A program made the translations under genes and the position numbers. A stretch of 64,000 nucleotides of DNA, taken from assembly GCA_016719855.1 (NCBI GenBank), contig JADJYH010000003.1, positions 237,501 to 301,500 on the forward strand, written 5' to 3'. The notes under the pieces were generated by a model. That model did not search any database, was not told the DNA's origin, and saw nothing but the letters and a program-made list of their open reading frames with translations. Each line of letters starts with the position of its first letter. Positions within the stretch are counted from its first letter, which is position 1. This document shows, piece after piece, positions 48,474-57,841 of the stretch. Source of the DNA: Saprospiraceae bacterium. Its GTDB lineage: Bacteria; Bacteroidota; Bacteroidia; Chitinophagales; Saprospiraceae.

Positions 48474-49137
48474 GACACCATTCAATCGTCTCCTTCCCAT
48501 TCGCTGCCAAAAACTCGTTGGCCTTGCTGAAATGTTGGCAGCCGTTGAAGGCGCCACCGGCGAGTGGGGAAGGGTGGGCAGCCTCCAGCACGAGGTGCTT
48601 GAAGGGGTCAATCAGGGCGGCTTTTTGCCTCGCAAAATTGCCCCAGAGCATGAACACCAGCCCGTCACGGGCTTCGGAGAGTCGGTGGATGACGGCATCG
48701 GTGAAGGTGTGCCAGCCGCATTTGGCGTGCGAGTTCGAGAGGCCCTTCTCCACGGTTAGTGCGGCATTCAGCAGGAAAACGCCCTGCTCGGCCCAGTGGG
48801 TCAGGTCGCCGTGTTTGGGGATGGGGCAACCGAGGTCGTCCTGGAGTTCTTTGTAAATATTACGGAGCGAAGGCGGTATGGCCACGCCACGTGGCACGGA
48901 GAAGGACAGCCCCATTGCCTCGCCCGGTTTGATGTACGGGTCTTGGCCTAGGATGACGACCTTCACCTTGTCGAACGGCGTGGTGTTGAAGGCGTTGAAA
49001 ATCAGTGGCCCCGGTGGGTAGATGGTTTTGCCAGCGGCAATCTCTTTTTTCAAAAAAGCGGTGATGCCTTGAAAATACGGCTGCTCAAATTCGTCGGCGA
49101 GCGCAGCCTTCCAGCTTTCCTCGATTTTTACGCTCAT
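48469..49137 (-). CDS. ung: Uracil-DNA glycosylase (family 1)
   Basis: 222 residues from the ATG at 49137 (MSVKIEESW). The water-activating motif is VVILGQDPYIKPGEAMGLSF; the usual His after GQDPY is Ile and the following Q-A-H is E-A-M. The catalytic His is in AAHPSPLAG, and FLLNAALTVEKG and LWGNFARQK are the other blocks. It removes uracil from DNA for base excision repair. Convergent with lolD, sharing the inverted repeat. Confidence 0.93.
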   Translation of the reverse strand: MSVKIEESWKAALADEFEQPYFQGITAFLKKEIAAGKTIYPPGPLIFNAFNTTPFDKVKVVILGQDPYIKPGEAMGLSFSVPRGVAIPPSLRNIYKELQDDLGCPIPKHGDLTHWAEQGVFLLNAALTVEKGLSNSHAKCGWHTFTDAVIHRLSEARDGLVFMLWGNFARQKAALIDPFKHLVLEAAHPSPLAGGAFNGCQHFSKANEFLAANGKETIEWCL

Positions 49138-49279
49138 GTTTAAGGTTTGAGGTTCCCTTCGGGAATGACAAAGATTGTGAATGGCGTACAAGATAGGGAA
49201 TTGCTGGCAAATCGGAACTTCGAGCACGGTTTTGAAGTTTTTCGCTGTGCTGGATGGTAAATGCATTGGACTTATGCCC

Positions 49280-49287
49280 TACATTTG
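49280..49287 (+). promoter_or_regulatory. Candidate -7 box of tRNA-Arg(TCT)
   Basis: TACATTTG matches TAnnTTTG, 24 bp before the tRNA. No good -33 element at the right spacing was seen. Confidence 0.35.
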
Positions 49288-49311
49288 CCGCTGAAAGTTC
49301 ATTGCAAGTTT

Positions 49312-49384
49312 GGCCCCGTAGCTCAGCGGATAGAGCATCTGCCTTCTAAGCAGATGGCCCCTGGTTCGATTCCAGGCGGGGTCA
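49312..49384 (+). tRNA. tRNA-Arg (anticodon TCT)
   Basis: The acceptor GGCCCCG pairs with CGGGGTC. The D arm is GCTC/GAGC, the anticodon arm TCTGC-CTTCTAA-GCAGA, and the T arm CCTGG-TTCGATT-CCAGG. CCA is not encoded. Confidence 0.96.
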
Positions 49385-49487
49385 CATCAAACACTGTAAT
49401 TCATTGAAATTCAGTGTATTAAGTTAAAATCGGGAGCGGCTGTCGGGTCGTATCCCGATTTTTTTTTGGCAAAAACCAACCCGCTGC

Positions 49488-50984
49488 CTACCTTTTTTTG
49501 GAAAGCCATTTGAACTTGAAAAACTCGGCGATTTGCGACACGCCCATGTCCCGCATGGCCCAGTAGGTGAGCGCAAGGCCCATTGGGAACACCACGAGGC
49601 AGTTCATCCAAGCGGCCAGTATGGCGTCAATGACGAAGCGCTCCGCAATGTTTTTGCTGAAAATGCTGATGACGATGAACAGCATGAAGAACACGATGCT
49701 GATGAGCAGCGGCCAACCGAACCCGCCTTTGCGCACGATGGCTCCCATCGGCGCTCCCACGAACAGAAAAATCAGGCAAGCCATTGCCAAGCTGAACTTG
49801 GAATGGAACTCAAAAACGTGCTTCACCCTTGATTCTTTGGTCTTTTCAAGTGAACGCAGGGTGGTTGCCGCCTGGTCCTGTATGACGTTGATGGGGCTGC
49901 GGGTCTTCTCCAGCAGCTCTTTTCGCTTGTTTAGCTCAAAGGTTTCGAGAAAGGAGCTGTACTGGTCAAGCGGCTTGTCGAGCACTTGTTTGTAACCTGG
50001 CTCTTCGAGTTTTTTGGGTGGTGCAGGCTTTACTTTGGCGTTGGGTTCCTTGTCGTTTCCGGCTGGTTTCTTTGGAGCCACTGTCTTTTTGGGCTTCGTG
50101 GGTTGCACGGTTCTTGGTAGTTTCGGTAGCTGCTTTGTGGTTGATTTTTGCGCAGCGGAACTGTCTTTTTCAGTGTTTCAGGTTTGCCAATTGGCCCAAC
50201 AGCGGTATCCTTCGTGGCAGCGTAAGTCGAGTCCATGCTGGCCTTCTTTTCCTCGGTTTCCTGCTTTTGCTTTTCCTTGTTTTTCTCTTGCGCAATCTTG
50301 TTGAGAAAGTAAAAATGGCGGTTGTTGCTTTCGGCCATCCTGCCTGCCTTTTCCACTATTTCTAGGTCAATGGAGTCAATAGCCACGAGCAGTTGCCGGT
50401 TGCTCAACATGGTGTGGTGCGATTTGAAGAGGTTCTCGTCCGTGCGGTCCAGTTCAAATTGGTCAAGGTCAAATACTTTCGTCCACGATTCAAAAGTGGA
50501 GCGCATCATCGGGTAGTTGCGCTTGCCCGCCTTGGTGATGGGCTTCGGCTCCGAAAGTTGCTGCCCGTTGTAGAGCTGCATCACGAAGTACTTGTGGTCA
50601 TCGGAGCCGAACATCCTGCCGCTGTCCGCCGCTACCATCGAAAGCTGGGACTGGCTGGCTGCGGCGTTGTCGTACAGCAGCACGTTCTTGATGGTGCTGT
50701 TGTCGGGCATTTTGTCGCCAATTCGGATGGAAAACCCCTGGAAATCTTGGTTGAAAAGACTTTCCTCTAAGCTCAGTGCAGGCTTCTGCTGGCGGATGTC
50801 GTATCATGCTCACTGAAAGGTAGGCCACCAACTCCGTGAGCAAGAAAAACCCAACCCCCTTGCCCGCAATATCGTCAATGTACAGCCATAGCGTTTGCAT
50901 CACAAACACGAACAGTGCGATGAAAAACGTCACGATGAACGGCGGTATGAATGACGTGATAAGGAGTTTGTCTAACTTTTTCAA
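49488..50984 (-). pseudogene. LptF/LptG (YjgP/YjgQ) permease, frameshifted and internally deleted
   Basis: The first frame gives MKKLDKLLITSFIPPFIVTF and FFLLTELVAYLSVSM (TM1 and start of TM2). At about 50803 it jumps to another frame with YDIRQQKPALSLEESLF, TIKNVLLYDN and AADSGRM. A third frame from about 50105 carries the C-terminal TM helices (FSLAMACLIFLFVGAPMGAI). In relatives, some 75 residues (TM2/TM3 and loop) separate TELxxY from LLYDI, so about 225 bp seem missing. LptF/G extract LPS from the inner membrane and are normally essential. Confidence 0.82.
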
Positions 50985-51205
50985 TTTAACAATTAACGGT
51001 TGACGGTGGTCGGTAGTAGGTGGTGCGGTGCAATCAACTGACTGCTTTTCACCAGCGTGACGAACCCACTTCGTCCATGTTGAACGGCAAAACTACGGCT
51101 AATGGTGCAAGTTTTGCTTTTTGGTAAGGATTGGCCTGAACCTGTCCCATCAATCAAATCAAGCTCATCTTGCAAATCAAACCCGCTCATTTCCTAGCTT
51201 TGCGC

Positions 51206-51243
51206 TCAATTACTAATTTCCTAATTTCCTAATTTCCAATTTC
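51206..51243 (+). repeat. Iterated TTTCCTAA leader before yihY
   Basis: TACTAATT, TCCTAATT, TCCTAATT and TCCAATTT units (no G) end a few bases before the GTG start at 51251. Single arm. Confidence 0.55.
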
Positions 51244-51250
51244 AACCTTA

Positions 51251-52210
51251 GTGCGCCTACCAACCTACCAGCAATTCGCCGATGCCTTCGAGAAGCACCC
51301 TTTAGTGCAGGCAGTGCTGAACTGGGCAAAGACGCACTCGTTCCCCGGGTTTTTTGGAGTGCCATTGTACGATGTGGTGGTGTTTTTGTACAACGAATCG
51401 AAGCGCATCACCCTTTTTTCGAGGGCAAATGCGATGGCGTTCAGCTTCTTCCTGTCGTTGTTCCCGGCCATTATCTTCCTGTTCACGGTGGCCACTTACC
51501 TGCCCATTTACGAGAATTTTGAACACGAAATCAACGGTTACATCACCCTCATCATGCCCAACGATGCTGGGATAGAACTCCAAGCCAACATCAAAGAAAT
51601 GGTAAAGCCCAGCTCAAGCTTCCTGTCATTGGGTTTCGTGCTTGCTATTTATTTTTCCTCCAATGGCATGATGGCCATGATGGAGGGCTTTGAGAAAACG
51701 CATATCCCGGTATTCCATACGCGGCCAGGTTGGAAGAATCGGCTAATTGCCATTGGGCTGACGTTTCAGTTGGGCTTGCTATTGTCAGGCTCTGTGGTGC
51801 TCATCATCTTGGGCGACTTTATTATCAACTGGGTGGCTGACCACCTCCACCTCGACTTCACCACCGAGACGACCATCGAAGTGTTCCGTTGGGCGGTCAT
51901 CCTGACGCTGTTCTACTTCAGTATTGCCCTGATTTACCGCTACGGTGCTGCCCTCAAAACCAAGTTCCGATGGATAACGCCCGGTTCTACCCTGGCCACC
52001 ATACTTTCTATCACCACTTCACTGGTCTTTTCATTCTACGTCAATTCCTTCGGCACCTACAATAAGGTGTACGGCTCCATCGGCACCATCATCGTGCTGA
52101 TGCTATGGATACAGCTCAACTGCCTCATCCTGCAAATTGGCTTCGAGCTGAATGCCAGCATCGCAGCGAACAGGGACTTGAAAACGGAAATTAAGGAGGA
52201 AGACGAATGA
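51251..52210 (+). CDS. YihY/UPF0761 family inner membrane protein
   Basis: 319 residues with a GTG start. About six TM helices. The N-terminal block FSRANAMAFSFFLSLFPAII is the YihY signature, and the later WITPGSTLATILSITTSLVF with SFGTYNKVYGSIGTIIVLML the second. The family was once misnamed ribonuclease BN. Its function is unsettled; roles in envelope lipid handling have been proposed for E. coli homologues. The start has the iterated leader at 51206-51243. Confidence 0.9.
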   Translation: MRLPTYQQFADAFEKHPLVQAVLNWAKTHSFPGFFGVPLYDVVVFLYNESKRITLFSRANAMAFSFFLSLFPAIIFLFTVATYLPIYENFEHEINGYITLIMPNDAGIELQANIKEMVKPSSSFLSLGFVLAIYFSSNGMMAMMEGFEKTHIPVFHTRPGWKNRLIAIGLTFQLGLLLSGSVVLIILGDFIINWVADHLHLDFTTETTIEVFRWAVILTLFYFSIALIYRYGAALKTKFRWITPGSTLATILSITTSLVFSFYVNSFGTYNKVYGSIGTIIVLMLWIQLNCLILQIGFELNASIAANRDLKTEIKEEDE

Positions 52211-52251
52211 TGGACGATTTTCAAGCCTCATTCTTTCGGACCATGCGAAGT

Positions 52252-52974
52252 CTAGCCCACTGGCTTTTCCACGATTTTTTTACTGCCCAAATAAAAATAC
52301 CAGCATGCCACGGCCATCATTACGTGGGCGATGTCCATGTGGTTGAACCAGATGCTGGGCGCCCATTGCTTCACAAAAAACAATGCACTGATGGTTGACA
52401 TGAGTATGCCCATCAAGAACAGCTTGCTTCCCTCGTGCCGGGTACGGTAAAAAACATAGCCCTGAAACCCGCCCGTGACAATCAGGATGCCGTAGGCAGC
52501 ATGGCCCATTACGAAATAAAAATTCATGGTGGCGATGGAAATGACGAGGAAGAAAAGCAGTTCCACAATGTTCACAATGGCGAAAAAGCGGGCAAGGCTT
52601 GGCCGAATCAACGGGAACGCATGGAAGATGGACGCTCTTTCGAGCAGGGCCACGGAAAACATGCTGACGTACCAGCCGGGAATTTTCCAGTAAATGCTCA
52701 GGGCGTAGTTGAAGCTGTGGCCAATGACGCCCCCCAGCAGCGTGGCCATGCCCATCGTCAAGAAATAGCCACGCACGAGCCGAAGCATGGAGGCTCGGCT
52801 AGCCCCCATGGGGCCTCCATTCATGGGGTCTTTCATTTTGCCCAATTTGTAAAAGGCATACCAACAAACCACGGTCACCAGCACATCGGTCAGCATGGTG
52901 ATTGGCTCGTCAACCCGCAGGCCGAGGATGTCAATGGATGGGTTTCGGTAGATGGAAGGTTGCATATTTGGCAT
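52252..52974 (-). CDS. Hypothetical multi-pass membrane protein
   Basis: 240 residues from ATG 52974; a TTG at 53007 would extend it by 11. About seven TM segments (first near 25-42). GGVIGHSFNYAL and NHMDIAHVMMAVACWYF carry conserved-looking His residues within the membrane, which loosely recalls hydrolases of the CREST (ceramidase/PAQR) type; that is a weak suggestion. Convergent with yihY (41 bp apart). Confidence 0.65.
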   Translation of the reverse strand: MPNMQPSIYRNPSIDILGLRVDEPITMLTDVLVTVVCWYAFYKLGKMKDPMNGGPMGASRASMLRLVRGYFLTMGMATLLGGVIGHSFNYALSIYWKIPGWYVSMFSVALLERASIFHAFPLIRPSLARFFAIVNIVELLFFLVISIATMNFYFVMGHAAYGILIVTGGFQGYVFYRTRHEGSKLFLMGILMSTISALFFVKQWAPSIWFNHMDIAHVMMAVACWYFYLGSKKIVEKPVG

Positions 52975-53115
52975 TTGTTCCAAGCGAGAGGACAGCCAAG
53001 TTACCAATTTTTCATAAAGAAGTATATGGCGTGAGTGTCAAAAACTGCTGTTTTGTAAGTGTTTAATATCAGTGAATCAAGCCTGATTTTGTCATTTATT
53101 TTTAGCGCCAAACAA

Positions 53116-55050
53116 CTACCGCAGGTACGCCAATTGAAACCGTACCGTCAGCACCGTGAGCAGGTCACCGATGGGGCGGAAAGTGTTTTTAAGGTTCAGT
53201 CGCTCCATTTTGGAGAGTTCTTCGGGTTTGAAATACCGGCCCGAATTTTTGTTTTTCAAGCCCTGCAACGTGCGGTAGCGGATAAGGATTTCGTAAGCTT
53301 CGGCAGCGGACTCAAACAATTCCCGGTTCTGTTCCTCCAGTTCGGCCAGCCGCTCGAACCGCTGGAACGTGTTGTTGATTTTGCCCACCTTGGCCTCCAG
53401 GATGAGCACCCGTGCGGCATCGGCAAGGGGCAGCATCGCCCGTTTTTTGATGTCGAAATTGTCCTTGTACTCCCCGCTCTGCTCCACCACGAAATTGCGG
53501 AAAAAACTGAGAGGCGGTGGGTTTGCCACGGCGCTCTTGGCCATAAATGAAAGGAAGCCGGGATTGTGGTCAAGCACACCGAAAATATGTTGCGTGAGCA
53601 AATCCGCCAGCGCCTCCTCGCCATACACCGGGCGATAATCAATGAATATGGTACAGTACCGCACGTGCTGCGGGTCGGGGGTGAGCATCCAATCGGCAAA
53701 CTGCTGCTTCCAATCCGAGAGGGATTTGCACCAAAGCGGGTTGCTGGCCATCATTTTGCCAGAGCAATAATCGAAGCCTACCTCGAAAAGCACTTTGGTC
53801 ACTCGTTCGGCAAGCGCCAGAAAGTACTGCTGTGTTTTTTCTAAATCCTCGTCCGGCACATCGGCAAATACCAAGGCGCTGTCCTGGTCGGTGCGCAGGA
53901 GCTGCTCCTTTCGGCCCCCGCTGCCGAGGGTGAGCCAGGCGAATAGGACGTCGGGACGGGCTTGCCCGGCTTCCGTCAACGCTTCAACGGAAAGGTCAAT
54001 GGCCCGGCGCACCAGCGTGTCGTTCACCTCCGACATGATGTTGCAGATGTAAGAAATGCTGACCTCCTGGTAAATGTACTGCTCCAGCAGCCGCTCCGTG
54101 CGCTCCCGTATGCGGCGCAGTTCGGTGGAGGTTTCGCTCCGCAATATTTCACGGACCAAAATGGCTGGGTTGTTCCCCTGAATCACCAACAGGTCGTGCT
54201 CGCTCAGTACGCCCAACACCTTGCTCTGGGTTGTGCCGTCCTCCGTTACGCAAAGGTGGTGGGTGCGGCTCCGCACCATTTCAATTTGCACGTCGGCCAC
54301 CGTCACTTGCGTGCCCACAGTGGCGACAGGGCTGAACATCAGCGCCGACACGGGTTGCGAGGCGTCCAGTTTGCCAGTCACCACTTTGCTGCGGATGTCC
54401 CGGTCGGTCACGATGCCGAGCGGTCGCTCCTCGTTGTCCACCACGATGATGGAACTGACCCGGTGCTCCGTCATCACGATGGCAGCCTCCCGGATGGACA
54501 TATCGGGTGGGCAGGTCACTGGTTTCTTGCTCGTTTCGAGCGACTGGATTTCCACCAATTTGAACTGGCCGTCGAGGTATTTGTCTTGCTCCAAAAAGAG
54601 GTGGCCCTTGTGCAGGTTGGCAAAACTGCGCCCAGCATCGACGGCCAAATGCTTGGCGAGGTACCAGGTGACTTTCGGGTTTTCTTTTAAAATGGGAGCA
54701 AAAACGGCGATGGGAATAGCGTACACCAGTGATTCCTCCTCCGCTTTGCCCGTGAAGGCGTAAGTCTGCCCGGCCAGCAGCGGCCTCATGCCGAACATGT
54801 CGCCCTCGCAACATTCGTCCACCAGTATTTCCACGCCGTTTTCCTCTTTGAAAAGGTGTACCGCCCCCTCCCGCATCACAAAAAAATAAGCCCCCGGCTC
54901 ACCGTCCTGCCGGAAAAGCACTTGCCCCGGCTCGTAGTACTTGACCACCACGCTGGCCGACACTTGCAGCAGCACCTCCCGTTCCAGCAGGTTGAACGGT
55001 TGGTAATTTTTCAGGAAGTCATAGATGCGGGTGGCGATGTTGTTGCTCAT
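53116..55050 (-). CDS. Cyclic-nucleotide-binding / CBS / DUF294 nucleotidyltransferase-like regulator
   Basis: 644 residues from ATG 55050 (MSNNIATRI). CNMP-binding domain about 15-130 (LFRQDGEPGAYFFVMREGAV), tandem CBS domains about 150-270 (IREAAIVMTEHRVSSIIVVD, LGIVTDRDIRSKVV), then a DUF294 nucleotidyltransferase-like part (SGGRKEQLLRTDQDSALVFA) and its C-terminal partner domain. Such proteins bind nucleotides and are thought to regulate; GSxGRxEQ and DQD are the conserved NTase residues. Divergent from the binding-protein gene. Confidence 0.9.
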   Translation of the reverse strand: MSNNIATRIYDFLKNYQPFNLLEREVLLQVSASVVVKYYEPGQVLFRQDGEPGAYFFVMREGAVHLFKEENGVEILVDECCEGDMFGMRPLLAGQTYAFTGKAEEESLVYAIPIAVFAPILKENPKVTWYLAKHLAVDAGRSFANLHKGHLFLEQDKYLDGQFKLVEIQSLETSKKPVTCPPDMSIREAAIVMTEHRVSSIIVVDNEERPLGIVTDRDIRSKVVTGKLDASQPVSALMFSPVATVGTQVTVADVQIEMVRSRTHHLCVTEDGTTQSKVLGVLSEHDLLVIQGNNPAILVREILRSETSTELRRIRERTERLLEQYIYQEVSISYICNIMSEVNDTLVRRAIDLSVEALTEAGQARPDVLFAWLTLGSGGRKEQLLRTDQDSALVFADVPDEDLEKTQQYFLALAERVTKVLFEVGFDYCSGKMMASNPLWCKSLSDWKQQFADWMLTPDPQHVRYCTIFIDYRPVYGEEALADLLTQHIFGVLDHNPGFLSFMAKSAVANPPPLSFFRNFVVEQSGEYKDNFDIKKRAMLPLADAARVLILEAKVGKINNTFQRFERLAELEEQNRELFESAAEAYEILIRYRTLQGLKNKNSGRYFKPEELSKMERLNLKNTFRPIGDLLTVLTVRFQLAYLR

Positions 55051-55124
55051 TGACGAAGTAAAAAGCTGTTGGAGCGAAGGTAGAAAAGAACCGGCACCCT
55101 GCCTATCTTTGAGCATCGGGAGGC

Positions 55125-55967
55125 ATGAAAAACTCGCTACTCAAAACTGGAAACTTGAAACGCTTCACCGACCAACTTGGCAACACCGTTCACCTCGACG
55201 CACCGCCCCGGCGCATCATCTCGCTCGTGCCGTCGCAGACCGAGCTGCTGTTCGACCTCGGCCTCGACGAGGAAGTGGTCGGCCTCACCAAGTTCTGCGT
55301 TCACCCCAAGGAAAAATGGCGCACCCTGCCGAGGGTAGGAGGGACGAAAAAAGTGGATTTTGAAAAAATAGCGGCACTCCATCCCGACCTCATCATCGGC
55401 AACAAGGAGGAAAACGACCGCTCCCAAATCGAGGAGCTTCAGCGCCACTACCCCGTCTGGATGAGCGACATCGTGACCGTGGAGGATGCCTTCTCAATGA
55501 TAAAATCGGTGGGGGAAATCACAGGAAAAGCCACCAAAGCTCAAGAACTGGCCGAAGAAATCCGCATCGCCCTCCAATCGTCAGTCGTCAATCATCAATC
55601 GTCAATCCCCACGGCTTACCTCATCTGGTATCGCCCGTGGATGGCAGTCGGCAGCGGCACGTTCATTGACAGCATGCTGGCGCAGGCGGGTTTCACAAAT
55701 GTTTTTCACCAAAAAACACGCTACCCCGAAATCACGTTGGAGGAACTTGCGGCAGCGGCGCCGCAGGTGGTCATGCTCTCCTCGGAGCCGTTCCCGTTCA
55801 AGGAGCAGCACATCGCCGAAATTAAACAACTTTGTCCTTCAACTGTCGTAAAACTGGTGGACGGGGAGTTGTTCTCTTGGTATGGTAGCCGTATGTTGCA
55901 GGCTGCGCCGTATTTTGCCAGCTTGCGCAAGGAAGTTTTAACAGCGCTTAAATATTTGAAGTTATGA
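55125..55967 (+). CDS. BtuF/TroA-like helical-backbone metal or cobalamin binding protein
   Basis: 280 residues. PPRRIISLVPSQTELLFDLG, VVGLTKFCVHP, DFEKIAALHPDLIIGNKEEN and FSWYGSRMLQAAPYF are typical of substrate-binding proteins of the BtuF type. No signal peptide or lipobox is present (MKNSLLKTGNLKRFTDQLG), so it may be cytosolic or wrongly started. An in-frame 7-bp DNA array lies at 55575-55609. The stop overlaps the following start (ATGA). No permease or ATPase is adjacent. Confidence 0.85.
   Translation: MKNSLLKTGNLKRFTDQLGNTVHLDAPPRRIISLVPSQTELLFDLGLDEEVVGLTKFCVHPKEKWRTLPRVGGTKKVDFEKIAALHPDLIIGNKEENDRSQIEELQRHYPVWMSDIVTVEDAFSMIKSVGEITGKATKAQELAEEIRIALQSSVVNHQSSIPTAYLIWYRPWMAVGSGTFIDSMLAQAGFTNVFHQKTRYPEITLEELAAAAPQVVMLSSEPFPFKEQHIAEIKQLCPSTVVKLVDGELFSWYGSRMLQAAPYFASLRKEVLTALKYLKL
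55575..55609 (+). repeat. Five 7-bp CAATCGT-like units inside the binding-protein CDS
   Basis: CAATCGT, CAGTCGT, CAATCAT, CAATCGT, CAATCCC in direct tandem. They encode the low-complexity SSVVNHQSSI linker between two conserved segments, so the array has been inserted without breaking the frame. Confidence 0.8.
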
Positions 55968-57664
55968 AAATTGTTTATCCCATAATCCTGCTTTTATGCC
56001 TCCCTGGTTTTGCGGCTTTTTCGCAAGCCGGGCAAGCTCAGGTGTCCGCCCAACAAAACGAAGGAGCGACCAATAGCAACAAGCTCGACCAGCTCATCGT
56101 CCAGCTCCACCCAGGCGTTGCCGTTGCGGACTTCGTAATGGACGCCAATGCTACCTGCCGTTTTGCGAAGCAAATAAAAATCGAAAAAACACTGTCCGAG
56201 CGCCAGCATATTTATTTGTTGAGTGCTTCGCAAATAATTGACCGTCAGGCGTTTATTGATTTTTTTGTAAACAAGCCAACGGTTGTCGCCGCCTCATGGA
56301 ACGCCCCCGTCAGCTTCCGTGACAGCATCCCGAACGACGAACTTTTCGACACCCAGTGGGACATGGAGCGCATCGGTGCGCCCAAGGTTTGGGAGGTTTC
56401 TGCCGGAGGGCATACTGTCAACGGCCATGAAATCGTGGTGGCTGTGCTCGACAAGGGCTTCGAAATCATCCACCCCGACCTTATCGCCAATGCCTGGAAG
56501 AATCCAGGCGAAATACCAAACGACGGCATTGACAATGATACAAACGGCTTAGAGGACGATGTGTACGGCTGGAATTTCAGGGGCCCTTCCCCCATTTTTT
56601 CCGTTGAAAAACATGGCACATCGGTGAGTGGAATTATCGGTGCAAGCGGCAACAACGGCATCGGAACGGCGGGCATCAACTGGAATGTGAAGCTGATGTT
56701 CCTGGGTGTGGAGTTTGTGGACGAGGTGATTGCAGCCTTCAATTATGCGCTGGAAATGCGGGAACTTTACAACCAAACCAATGGGCAGGAAGGGGCTTTC
56801 GTGGTAGTGACCAACGGCTCCTTCGGGATTGACGGCGTGATGTGCAGCGAGCAACCCATCTGGGGATCCATGTACGACCTGTTGGGCCAGGCGGGCGTGT
56901 TGAACGTGGCCGCCACCGCCAATGCTGAGTGGGACGTGGACGAGGTTGGCGATATCCCGACGAGTTGCCCAAGCGACTTTCTCATCTCCGTCACCAATAC
57001 TGGCCAGGACGACAAACGGGTGTCGGGAGCCGCTTACGGCCAAGTGAGCATTGACCTCGGCGCACCTGGCCAAAGTACCTCGACGAGCAGTACCAATGGC
57101 CTCTACCGGGAGGATTTCAGCGGCACTTCTTCCGCCTGCCCGCATGTGGCAGGCTCGGTTGCGCTGCTGTACAGCCTGCCCTGCACACTGATTGATTCAC
57201 TGGCATTGGTTGCTCCCGCCGAATGCGCCCTGCTCGTTCGGAACGCCATTCTCCAAAACACGGACGCCGTGCCGAGCCTCGCCAACGAGACGGTTTCGGG
57301 CGGTAGGCTCAATGTTTACGAAGCCATGAAATACCTGCACGCCTACTGCATCAGCAATGACTCAGTGCGCCAGGAGGGCAATTTCAAAGAACTGTACGTC
57401 GGCAAAAAGGGGCTGATACAGGTGACACCAAACCCCACCAGCAATTTCATCAACATTGATTACGGCAACGTTGATTTCAAGGACGTGAAAGTCCGGGTGT
57501 TCAACATGCTGGGGCAGGAGATGATTTTCAACCAAGTGGCCACGCCTGAACCGTTCAAACCGCAGACCATAACAATTGACGTAAAAGATTGGAGTACAGG
57601 CGTTTATGTGGTAAACATGTTTGATTTGACGAGAAAGATTTCTGTGAGTTTTGTAAAGTGGTGA
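55964..57664 (+). CDS. T9SS-secreted subtilisin-like serine protease (S8)
   Basis: 566 residues with a signal peptide (IILLLCLPGFAAFS). The catalytic blocks are VVAVLDKGFEIIHPDL (Asp; usually DTG or DSG, here DKG), EKHGTSVSGIIGA (His) and DFSGTSSACPHVAGS (Ser). The oxyanion Asn region is ATANAEWD in place of the usual AAGN. The C-terminus (VTPNPTSNFINIDYGN to SVSFVKW) is a T9SS type A domain. It overlaps the binding-protein gene by 4 bp. The altered DxG and oxyanion region make activity slightly uncertain. Confidence 0.9.
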   Translation: MKIVYPIILLLCLPGFAAFSQAGQAQVSAQQNEGATNSNKLDQLIVQLHPGVAVADFVMDANATCRFAKQIKIEKTLSERQHIYLLSASQIIDRQAFIDFFVNKPTVVAASWNAPVSFRDSIPNDELFDTQWDMERIGAPKVWEVSAGGHTVNGHEIVVAVLDKGFEIIHPDLIANAWKNPGEIPNDGIDNDTNGLEDDVYGWNFRGPSPIFSVEKHGTSVSGIIGASGNNGIGTAGINWNVKLMFLGVEFVDEVIAAFNYALEMRELYNQTNGQEGAFVVVTNGSFGIDGVMCSEQPIWGSMYDLLGQAGVLNVAATANAEWDVDEVGDIPTSCPSDFLISVTNTGQDDKRVSGAAYGQVSIDLGAPGQSTSTSSTNGLYREDFSGTSSACPHVAGSVALLYSLPCTLIDSLALVAPAECALLVRNAILQNTDAVPSLANETVSGGRLNVYEAMKYLHAYCISNDSVRQEGNFKELYVGKKGLIQVTPNPTSNFINIDYGNVDFKDVKVRVFNMLGQEMIFNQVATPEPFKPQTITIDVKDWSTGVYVVNMFDLTRKISVSFVKW

Positions 57665-57726
57665 GCTTGGGCCAACCAATTGAAAAGTTTTTTCACCAAA
57701 AGTTTTTTCTTTAATCCTGAAAGCGC

Positions 57727-57734
57727 TATTTTTG
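57727..57734 (+). promoter_or_regulatory. Candidate -7 box upstream of tRNA-Arg(ACG)
   Basis: TATTTTTG matches TAnnTTTG about 108 bp before the tRNA. No clear TTTG -33 element; an alternative promoter nearer the tRNA may exist. Confidence 0.3.
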
Positions 57735-57841
57735 CAGCCGCTTCCGAAAAAATGGTTTTTGGAGGCATTGAAATTTTGTAAAAAACGAGCACTTAATGAA
57801 CTTCTTTTCCCTGAAAAGTGGTTTGTGCTTCGTTCAAAAAC

